From Acidobacteria bacterium AH-259-L09 (GTDB lineage Bacteria > Acidobacteriota > UBA6911 > RPQK01), in contig JALLOL010000031.1 in the NCBI GenBank assembly GCA_027717875.1, forward strand, positions 1 through 15,397: 15,397 nucleotides of DNA. The letters are read 5' to 3'. Positions within the stretch are counted from its first letter, which is position 1. The number at the start of each line of letters is the position of its first letter. Of the stretch, positions 6,223-11,701 are shown piece after piece. Made by a program: the position numbers and the translations under genes. The notes under the pieces were generated by a model. It saw nothing but the letters and a program-made list of their open reading frames with translations, did not search any database and was not told the DNA's origin.

Positions 6223-9124
6223 AGTGTCTGATCGAAAGTCAATTCTGCCCAAGAAAAGGGGTCGCGCCGCCTCGAAGGCCCTGGAACGTAAGCCGGTCTT
6301 TCGCGGATGGAAAACGACCGACGAGGAAGAAATCGAGCGGCGGCGTCTTCGCGCCTCTATCGAGCCCATCATTGTCGAGCGTCTGGAGCCTCAGCAGCCC
6401 TTTTACGGGACGTACCGCACCCGCTCCAAAGTTGGGGACAGGTCCTACTTGGTGGAAATTTGCTCGCTGAGGGATCTCAACAATTCCTGCGAATGTCCTG
6501 ATTATAGAGTAAACGGACTTGGCACCTGTAAGCACATTGAGGCGGTGCTGACCGGCTTGCGTCAGGGCCGAGTCCGGCTCTTTGCTCGAGCGGCCCGGGA
6601 CGGTTCGCCTCGAATTGAAGTCTTTCTTTCCTCTGGAGTAACGCAGCAGGTTCGAGTCGCTTGGTCCGCGCAAGCGTCGGCTAGAGCCAGGAAGCTTCTG
6701 GCTCCTTTTTTCTCAACCAGTGACGTTCTTCTTGCCGACCCGATTAAAGCGATACCGACTATAAAACGATCGCTCGCCGACGCGCCTGATGGCGTCCGCC
6801 CCGAGATTCGTCTCGCACGGGATGTGGAAGCATGGGTTTCCGTGCTCCGTCGTCGCGACGAGCGTCTTCGAGCTAAAGAGGATTTTATGAGAGATGTCGA
6901 GGCTGGCAAGCGCAGTCTCGATTTCCTGAAGTATCCGCTTTATCCGTACCAGCAAAAGGGGATGCTTCATCTTGCCTTTGCCGAGCGCGTCCTGTTGGCT
7001 GACGACATGGGATTAGGGAAGACCGTCCAGGCCATTGCGGCCTGTGAACTCCTTCGCCAGATTCGCAACATTGAGCGTGTGCTTGTAGTTTGCCCGGTGT
7101 CTCTCAAAGCGGAATGGGAGGAGCAGATTGCGAAGTTCACAGGATTGCGGTCACGCGCTATTTGGGGGCCGCGTGCACAGCGACTCAAGCTCTATCGACA
7201 GTCCTCTTTCTTCTACCTGACCAATTACGAACAGATTCGCAGTGACGTCGATGAGATTAGTCAGATCATAGCACCGGATGTCATCATTCTGGACGAAGCC
7301 CAGCGCATCAAGAACTGGCAAACCAAGACGGCAAAGGCCGTCAAAAGGTTATCGAGCCCCTATGCCTTTGTCCTGACCGGAACTCCGTTAGAAAACCGAA
7401 TCGACGAAATCTATTCGATTGTTGAGTTCCTCGACCCACAGCTTCTGGGTCCGCTCTTCAGGTTTAACCGCGACTTCTACGATTTGGACGAGCGCGGTCG
7501 ACCTCAGGGTTACAAGAACCTCGACCAACTGCGTCGTCGTATCCGTCCCCTCATGTTGCGCCGGCGCAAGGATGAGGTGGAAGATCAGCTACCCGGGCGA
7601 ATCCTCAATAACTACTTCGTCACCATGGAGTCCGAGCAACAAGTTCGCTACGACGAGTATAGCACTCGGGTGGCAAGACTGCTGGCCATAACCAGGCGTC
7701 GACCTCTCACCCGGGAAGAAGGGGAGAAGCTTCAAAAGTGGTTGGCCTGCATGCGCATGATCTGTGACAGTCCGTTTATTCTGGATATGGACTGCCGGAT
7801 TTGTCCGAAGCTCAGTGAGCTGGAAAGTGTTCTCGAAGACCTCCTGCAGTCCGACGGAAGTAAAGTTCTGGTTTTCTCCGAGTGGGAAAGGATGCTTCAA
7901 CTGGTGCGCCAACTGGCTGAAGAAATGGGGCTGGGTTTTGCGTGGCACACCGGCTCGGTCCCGCAGAAAAAGCGGCGTCAGGAGATTAACCGTTTTAAGA
8001 GCGATCCAGGTTGCCGTCTATTCTTGTCCACTGATTCCGGGAGTACTGGCCTGAATCTTCAGGTTGCGAACGTGGTTGTGAACCTTGATCTTCCCTGGAA
8101 TCCGGCCAAACTGGAACAGCGCATCGCCCGCGCCTGGCGCAAATACCAAACGAAGACGGTGAGTGTCGTCAACCTGATTTGTGAAAACAGCATCGAGCAC
8201 CGTATGCTCGGATTGCTGGCTCAAAAGCAGCAGCTTGCCGACGGCGTTCTGGACGGGCGTGGTGATCTGAAATCGATGCAGCTGCCGTCAGGGCGAGCCG
8301 CCTTCATCGAGCGTCTGGAAGCTCTCATGGGCATGGATCTTCAAAAGGTGGCAGCGCCTACAGGAGAGCGACTTGAGCCCACAAGGCCCCTGGTGACCGA
8401 CCCCTACGAGGTATTTGGCGACAACATGGTGGCGCGTCTGGCCGACCGCTTGCTGCTGCTCGATTCGCGCGAAAATAGTGAGGGACACACCACTTTACTG
8501 GCAGTGGTTGACGGTCAGGCAGAACAATTCAGACCTCTGACTGAAAAGTTGTTGCGCGAAAGCTTCGCTGCAGCCAACAGCCCTGCCAACGAAAGACCCT
8601 TGCTGGAACTCGTTGATCGAACCACCTATGAAACAATCCAGCGCCTGATCGATTCCGGCCTCTTGAAGGCAAACACAGAATCGGTCCGTCAAATTCATCG
8701 AAGTTCAGCTTTCTCGACCACGGATTCCAGGGTCAATGAGCAACGACGCAAAGAAGCTCAAAAGATCTTTTCACAGGCTGATCGTAAGATGCGCATGGCC
8801 GCGCTGTTGGCCGATGGGGGATTTGCCATTGAAGCGGTGCCGCCCCTATGTGAGGCTATCGACTCGGCCTTAAAAGCTTTGGCCTGTCTGGAGGGTGAAG
8901 AGATCACGATGCCGGAAGGGGAGGTGTCGCTCAACTTCATCCAGTCACGTCTTGTCAGCCGCGGAAAGCTTTCCGATGATGCGCTGTCCGTAGTAGCCAG
9001 AATGCACCAGAGTGCCCGCGAAGCTGGAGAATTAGACGAGAATGGGGCGCAGGACCTCATCAAATCAGCCAAACCAGTCTTTGATCATGTCCACGTCACC
9101 ATGAATAAAGCGGCCCTCAGCTAG
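6182..9124 (+). CDS. SWIM zinc-finger SNF2-family helicase/translocase
   Basis: This large protein (980 residues from TTG 6182) carries a SWIM finger at about 103-118 (CEC, then CKH), then a two-lobe SNF2 ATPase. Lobe 1 has the Walker A DDMGLGKT at 274-281, DEAQ at 371-374 and LTGTPLEN at 398-405. Lobe 2 has GSTGLNL at 620-626 and, for the arginine-finger motif, QRIARAWRKYQT at 646-657, where Trp replaces the usual His. A helical tail (about 855-980) has no sure family. It should be an ATP-driven DNA translocase that remodels nucleoprotein; cytoplasmic. The start is uncertain: TTG 6182 has GAGG about 9 nt upstream but overlaps the zinc-ribbon gene by 41 nt, while GTG 6224 sits just after that gene's stop without a Shine-Dalgarno. 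The domain content does not depend on this. Bacterial relatives serve in DNA repair/transcription-like roles or in defence islands. Confidence 0.9.
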   Translation: MRSCSKNTFACLCKVSDRKSILPKKRGRAASKALERKPVFRGWKTTDEEEIERRRLRASIEPIIVERLEPQQPFYGTYRTRSKVGDRSYLVEICSLRDLNNSCECPDYRVNGLGTCKHIEAVLTGLRQGRVRLFARAARDGSPRIEVFLSSGVTQQVRVAWSAQASARARKLLAPFFSTSDVLLADPIKAIPTIKRSLADAPDGVRPEIRLARDVEAWVSVLRRRDERLRAKEDFMRDVEAGKRSLDFLKYPLYPYQQKGMLHLAFAERVLLADDMGLGKTVQAIAACELLRQIRNIERVLVVCPVSLKAEWEEQIAKFTGLRSRAIWGPRAQRLKLYRQSSFFYLTNYEQIRSDVDEISQIIAPDVIILDEAQRIKNWQTKTAKAVKRLSSPYAFVLTGTPLENRIDEIYSIVEFLDPQLLGPLFRFNRDFYDLDERGRPQGYKNLDQLRRRIRPLMLRRRKDEVEDQLPGRILNNYFVTMESEQQVRYDEYSTRVARLLAITRRRPLTREEGEKLQKWLACMRMICDSPFILDMDCRICPKLSELESVLEDLLQSDGSKVLVFSEWERMLQLVRQLAEEMGLGFAWHTGSVPQKKRRQEINRFKSDPGCRLFLSTDSGSTGLNLQVANVVVNLDLPWNPAKLEQRIARAWRKYQTKTVSVVNLICENSIEHRMLGLLAQKQQLADGVLDGRGDLKSMQLPSGRAAFIERLEALMGMDLQKVAAPTGERLEPTRPLVTDPYEVFGDNMVARLADRLLLLDSRENSEGHTTLLAVVDGQAEQFRPLTEKLLRESFAAANSPANERPLLELVDRTTYETIQRLIDSGLLKANTESVRQIHRSSAFSTTDSRVNEQRRKEAQKIFSQADRKMRMAALLADGGFAIEAVPPLCEAIDSALKALACLEGEEITMPEGEVSLNFIQSRLVSRGKLSDDALSVVARMHQSAREAGELDENGAQDLIKSAKPVFDHVHVTMNKAALS

Positions 9125-9273
9125 GAAATATGCGCCGCCCCCCGGATCGAGGGGTGTGAGTCCAAGAATTGCCCTCTCAAGAACCCGACCTGCCTGTCCT
9201 CCAAAATTAAAAGCGGAGATGTAGATATTGTCCTGAGACATTGCGACATGTCGAATTTCCTGACAAATAGCGG
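9125..9273. other. Intergenic stretch after the SNF2 gene
   Basis: It contains a GC-rich imperfect hairpin (CCCC and GGGG arms near 9137-9155) with no T-run, so terminator status is doubtful, and a perfect 10-bp palindrome CGACATGTCG at 9244-9253, 20 bp upstream of the yefM -35 box. I see no gene. Confidence 0.3.
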
Positions 9274-9302
9274 TTGACAGCGGACAGGACGAGGAATAAG
9301 GT
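9274..9302 (+). promoter_or_regulatory. Candidate yefM-yoeB promoter
   Basis: A consensus -35 TTGACA (9274-9279) is followed 17 nt later by a weak -10 TAAGGT (9297-9302). A start near 9309 would fall in the paired operator directly upstream of the antitoxin gene. Confidence 0.45.
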
Positions 9303-9304
9303 TA

Positions 9305-9322
9305 TGTACGGAAAGTGGTACA
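9305..9322. promoter_or_regulatory. Paired TGTACA-like operator of yefM-yoeB
   Basis: TGTACG (9305-9310) and GGTACA (9317-9322) are each one base from TGTACA, and together form the inverted repeat TGTAC-N8-GTACA. Their centres are exactly 12 bp apart. From memory, the E. coli yefM-yoeB operator uses TGTACA cores with a 12-bp centre spacing, so the match in motif and geometry is strong. The second half-site directly abuts the Shine-Dalgarno (AGGAGG, 9322-9327). Confidence 0.55.
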
Positions 9323-9334
9323 GGAGGAAATCTG

Positions 9335-9592
9335 ATGGAAACGCTTACTGCAACCGAAGCACGGCGGAGGCTTTTCACCCTGCTGAAGCGATCGGTCCGG
9401 GGACATCAGCAGTTTCGGATTACACACAAGGAGGGCGATGCCATCCTTCTCTCCCAGGAGGACTATGAGAGTTTGCTGGAAACGCTGGAACTTCTCTCCA
9501 CGCCGGGGCTGCTGAAGAGCGTGCGCCGAGCCCGCAGGGAGATTGCCCGAGGTGAGACTTATTCACTGGAAGAAGTGTTAGGCGCTCCATGA
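9335..9592 (+). CDS. yefM: YefM/Phd-family antitoxin
   Basis: The 85-residue protein starts with METLTATEARRRLFTLLKRS, the Phd/YefM N-terminal DNA-binding fold, then AILLSQEDYESLLETLELLS, a near-identical family signature, and an acidic disordered tail (EIARGETYSLEEVL) expected to wrap the toxin. It neutralises YoeB and represses the operon, binding more tightly with toxin present. AGGAGG lies 7 nt upstream, giving strong translation of the antitoxin. The stop overlaps the toxin start (ATGA). Confidence 0.92.
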   Translation: METLTATEARRRLFTLLKRSVRGHQQFRITHKEGDAILLSQEDYESLLETLELLSTPGLLKSVRRARREIARGETYSLEEVLGAP

Positions 9593-9849
9593 AGCCTCCT
9601 TGGGAGGTCCGGTTCACGAGGGAGGCTAAAAAGGATGTCGAACGCCTACCCTCCAAGCTTCAGGCCAAGCTGCGAGATATCCTTGCCGAGGTCTTGGCGC
9701 GGAACCCCTACGAGGGAAAGAAACTCCTCGGCGATCTGGCCGGAAGCTATTCCTACAAGCTCACCTACAAAGACCGTATCGTGTATAGCCTCGATGAGGA
9801 ACGCCGGATAATCTACATTGAGCGCGCAAGGACCCACTACGGTGAGTAA
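9589..9849 (+). CDS. yoeB: Txe/YoeB-family (RelE superfamily) mRNA interferase toxin
   Basis: The 86-residue protein has a RelE-fold pattern: WEVRFTREAKKDVERLP at the N-terminus, NPYEGKKLLGDLAGSYSYKLTYKDRIVY in the middle, and a C-terminus ending in HYGE. Active-site positions of E. coli YoeB are matched: an acidic residue at 42 in YEGKK (E46 in E. coli), Arg63 (R65), and His83-Tyr84 (H83-Y84). It should cleave mRNA at the ribosomal A site. The 4-nt overlap with yefM makes toxin translation depend on the antitoxin. Some databases would call this branch a general RelE/ParE toxin; YoeB is favoured by the YefM partner and the HY end. Confidence 0.88.
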   Translation: MKPPWEVRFTREAKKDVERLPSKLQAKLRDILAEVLARNPYEGKKLLGDLAGSYSYKLTYKDRIVYSLDEERRIIYIERARTHYGE

Positions 9850-9907
9850 CGCGGAAACCTTTGTTTTGCTTCCTACCATGACCAGGATCTCAAGTTCCGC
9901 TTATCGT

Positions 9908-9937
9908 TTGACGACAAAGTGAGAAGTAATGTAATGT
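9908..9937 (+). promoter_or_regulatory. Candidate promoter of the brnT-like operon
   Basis: TTGACG (9908-9913) and TAATGT (9932-9937) are separated by 18 nt. The start would fall near 9944, leaving a leader of about 13 nt before the chosen TTG start. The -10 is weak. Confidence 0.35.
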
Positions 9938-9940
9938 GTT

Positions 9941-9957
9941 ACCTGGAGGCGCCAGGT
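9941..9957 (+). promoter_or_regulatory. Hairpin covering the brnT-like ribosome binding site
   Basis: ACCTGG (9941-9946) and CCAGGT (9952-9957) form a 6-bp stem with a 5-nt loop (AGGCG). The Shine-Dalgarno GGAGG (9945-9949) lies in the stem and loop, and the first base of the TTG start closes the stem. If this forms in mRNA, it would lower toxin translation. Confidence 0.4.
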
Positions 9958-10232
9958 TGCGCATCTCACGATTTGAGTGGGATGATGGAAATATACTACA
10001 TCTCGGGCTGGGTCACGGTATTGAGCCAGAAGAAGCCGAGGAGGTATTCGCGGTCGCACCGCTTTTCCGCAAGACAAAACGAGGTCACTACGCCGCTTTT
10101 GGTCCGGCGCTCTCGGGTCGTCTCCTGGTCATTGTATTTGAGAGGAAAGCGAAGGGCCTTGTTCGAGTGATCACAGGGTGGGACATGGATGCCGCTGAGC
10201 GGCGTTACTACCAGCGGCATCGGAAAGGTTGA
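9957..10232 (+). CDS. brnT: BrnT-like (DUF497) toxin
   Basis: I start this gene at TTG 9957 (91 residues), because GGAGG (9945-9949) sits 7 nt upstream and BrnT proteins begin right before the FEWD motif; an in-frame GTG at 9936 would add seven residues encoded by the Shine-Dalgarno itself. Family signs are FEWDDGNILHLGLGHGIEPEE, AEEVF, KTKRGHYAAFGPALSGRLLVIVF and RVITGWDMDAAERRYY, following the DUF497/BrnT order. BrnT has a RelE-like fold and cleaves RNA. Here the usual Arg-rich ITAR motif reads ITGWDM, so the branch is divergent and activity is uncertain. It overlaps the antitoxin gene by 4 nt. Confidence 0.75.
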   Translation: MRISRFEWDDGNILHLGLGHGIEPEEAEEVFAVAPLFRKTKRGHYAAFGPALSGRLLVIVFERKAKGLVRVITGWDMDAAERRYYQRHRKG

Positions 10233-10531
10233 CAATCAGAAAAAAGGCCACCAAGGTAAAGGAAAATCTGGCGGAATATTACGATCGTCACAGGGTATTG
10301 GGTGAAATCCAGGACAGTCCCGTAGAGTTCTCCTTAGAAGAAGAATTACGTGCACAAATCTTGGGCGGAAAGAGGAGGAGAAGGCTCCAGAACATTTCCA
10401 TCAAACTGGATCCAGCTCAAATCCAAGCACTTCGCAAAATTGCCACGATGAAATCGATTCCCTACCAAACTCTCATCCGGCAGTGGTTAGCTGAAGGTAT
10501 CCGCAAGGAGCTCCTTAAACCGAACAACTGA
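10229..10531 (+). CDS. BrnA-like/CopG-type ribbon-helix-helix antitoxin
   Basis: The 100-residue protein begins at TTG 10229, overlapping the toxin stop (TTGA). The N-terminal half is charged (KKATKVKENLAEYYD, then SPVEFSLEEELRAQI). The C-terminal half, residues about 54-92, is a ribbon-helix-helix domain (NISIKLDPAQIQALRKIATM, then SIPYQTLIRQWLAEGIRKEL). Toxin-first order and the fold match brnT-brnA; it should cap the toxin with the N-terminal part and repress the operon with the RHH dimer. The antitoxin call comes from position and fold; it could equally be annotated as a CopG-family regulator. Confidence 0.78.
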   Translation: MTIRKKATKVKENLAEYYDRHRVLGEIQDSPVEFSLEEELRAQILGGKRRRRLQNISIKLDPAQIQALRKIATMKSIPYQTLIRQWLAEGIRKELLKPNN

Positions 10532-10550
10532 GCAACCGAAGATAAGCGGT

Positions 10551-10729
10551 GAAGACAGACGCGTCTGGTTCGGCCTTCTTCCGACTCCATCTTCTGGGAC
10601 GATGTGCTTACCTATCCAGATTTCAAGTCACCAAGCCCGCTGGCTAAAGCCCTGTACTGGCATGGGGAACGGCATGGTCACGCCGTTCACGCCGGTTGCT
10701 TAAGAGAGCTTCTTACTGGCATATACTAA
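10551..10729 (+). pseudogene. Possible remnant of the C-terminus of an unknown gene
   Basis: After an in-frame stop (TGA 10548-10550), the frame stays open for 59 codons and ends at TAA 10727-10729. It has protein-like composition: SIFWDDVLTYPDFKSP, then LAKALYWHGERHGHAVHAG and CLRELLTGIY. It has no ATG, and I cannot name a family. The same stretch holds a 12-bp palindrome (CAGACGCGTCTG, 10556-10567) and a 7-bp inverted repeat (GAACGGC 10667-10673, GCCGTTC 10682-10688). It is either a decayed gene end or chance. Confidence 0.25.
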
Positions 10730-10742
10730 AGGTGATACCAGT
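10715..10742. promoter_or_regulatory. Inverted repeat and -10 box before the orphan RHH gene
   Basis: ACTGGCAT (10715-10722) and ATACCAGT (10735-10742) are an inverted repeat with one mismatch. A near-consensus -10 TATACT (10722-10727) lies inside it; no convincing -35 is seen. This geometry fits autorepression by the RHH protein encoded just downstream. Confidence 0.45.
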
Positions 10743-10767
10743 TCTCGAATAAAGGGAGGATCCTGTT

Positions 10768-11073
10768 ATGTCCAAGGTGCTGTCACTCAAACTGCGGGAC
10801 GAGATATTCCGGGAGGCGGAGGAGATTGTCAACGAGGGCCATCGTAGCAGGAACGCCTACTTCAATGAGGCCATCCACTTTTACAACAAGCTGTGGAAGC
10901 GCAAGCTGTTGAAGCAAGCAATCGCGAAGGAGTCTGCCCTGGTGGCACAGGACTCCATGGAGGTGCTTGAAACCTTTGAGCAGTTGGAAGATGAAAGCTT
11001 GGAAAGATCTCTCGTGCCAGTCGAGAGAGGTTGGCCGAAAGGATCCGTATCATTCTCGGATAGGAGCGCCTGA
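10768..11073 (+). CDS. Orphan ribbon-helix-helix antitoxin
   Basis: The 101-residue protein has an N-terminal RHH domain (KVLSLKLRDEIFREAEEIVNE, then SRNAYFNEAIHFYNKL) and a helical, acidic segment (ESALVAQDSMEVLETFEQLEDESLE) like the toxin-binding part of CopG/MazE-type antitoxins. GGGAGG sits 8 nt before the ATG. The last about 22 residues (PVERGWPKGSVSFSDRSA) look unlike the rest and may come from a shifted or recombined 3' end. No toxin gene follows: the next gene is the PIN toxin, on the opposite strand, whose 3' end begins 46 nt on. The partner toxin appears lost. Confidence 0.75.
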   Translation: MSKVLSLKLRDEIFREAEEIVNEGHRSRNAYFNEAIHFYNKLWKRKLLKQAIAKESALVAQDSMEVLETFEQLEDESLERSLVPVERGWPKGSVSFSDRSA

Positions 11074-11119
11074 GGGGTTCGGAGGAGCTGCATGCACAAC
11101 TTCGGGACAGTTGAACCGA

Positions 11120-11524
11120 CTAGGTTTTTCGAAGGAGTGTCCAAAAGCCACGCGGGTCTGTAATCGCAAGATCGGTAACCTTATCTCTTACAGCAAGCAG
11201 ATCCTGGTCGCCCGTGACAAGAACATCAGCAGCGCTCGCCAGCGCTGAGGCCGGTACCCACAGATCGGCTGGATCGCGCAAAGACACGGGAGGTGTTTTT
11301 TCAGGGCTGGGCACGACTTTATGCCGGCGAAGTAGTCCAATAATGTCACTGACAGCTTGCCCGGGCAAACCAAGCTTCTCAATCAATACCTGCTGCAATT
11401 CTTGAAGAACCACTTCCCCAGTGACGAGCTCATGCTTGACCAGAACTTCTCTCAAGAGATCGGCGCACAGACCTCGGGTTGCAAAGGCGCTCACCAAGAC
11501 GTTGGTGTCAAGGAACACTCTCAA
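11120..11524 (-). CDS. PIN-domain ribonuclease toxin (antitoxin split by IS insertion)
   Basis: The 134-residue PIN-fold toxin belongs to the 'putative TA toxin component, PIN family' group. Acidic metal-binding positions are all visible: Asp6 (FLDTNVLVSAF), Glu42 (LQELQQVL), Asp87 in DPADLWVPASAL and Asp106 in VLVTGDQDLL. It is thus predicted to be catalytically intact and to cleave RNA with Mg2+/Mn2+. The TTG start (11524) overlaps the antitoxin stop (TGA 11523-11521), the signature of a coupled operon; GTG 11518 is an alternative start. The IS66-type element inserted only 47 bp upstream of the gene removes its promoter and splits the antitoxin, so the gene is probably silent or expressed only by read-through. 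Confidence 0.88.
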   Translation of the reverse strand: MRVFLDTNVLVSAFATRGLCADLLREVLVKHELVTGEVVLQELQQVLIEKLGLPGQAVSDIIGLLRRHKVVPSPEKTPPVSLRDPADLWVPASALASAADVLVTGDQDLLAVRDKVTDLAITDPRGFWTLLRKT

Positions 11525-11578
11525 GACACTTCTCTGAAGATGTCCTCATCCGTTAAATATCCTCGTGCTTCAGCAAAC
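11521..11578 (-). pseudogene. 3' fragment of the split RHH antitoxin gene
   Basis: Read on the - strand, this stretch encodes the antitoxin end: FAEARGYLTDEDIFREVS then TGA. This is the typical toxin-binding tail of RHH antitoxins paired with PIN toxins. It begins in the 8-bp duplicated target next to the IS end. Joined to 14399-14231 with one target copy removed, it restores a 72-codon gene in frame. Confidence 0.85.
11571..11578. repeat. Target site duplication, left copy
   Basis: The 8 bases cagcaaac directly precede the left IS end and recur exactly at 14231-14238 after the right end. An 8-bp duplication is the rule for IS66. Confidence 0.9.
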
Positions 11579-11598
11579 GTAAACATTCAGTGAACCCC
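11579..11598. repeat. Left terminal inverted repeat of the IS66-type element
   Basis: GTAAACATTCAGTGAACCCC equals the reverse complement of 14211-14230 at all 20 positions. The region between this repeat and tnpC (11599-11701) holds no gene and no obvious Shine-Dalgarno. Confidence 0.92.
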
Positions 11599-11701
11599 AT
11601 TATTCATTTCCCCTAAATTCTACCTACCCCCTACCCCTGCCTCAGGTCTGGTGGAACAGATTCTGCTGGACACACGAGCCCTTACTTCGTAAAATGTCCG
11701 T

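Noticed and set aside
5926..6372. 148-codon open frame on the - strand overlapping the zinc-ribbon gene
   Set aside because: It covers the zinc-ribbon gene and the SNF2 start in antisense and resembles no family; the + strand genes have clear Cys and helicase motifs.
6239..6673. 144-codon open frame on the - strand
   Set aside because: It is antisense to the SNF2 gene and has no recognisable domain; GC-rich third positions create such frames.
9137..9155. Terminator after the SNF2 gene
   Set aside because: The C and G runs can pair only over about 4-5 bases and no T-run follows.
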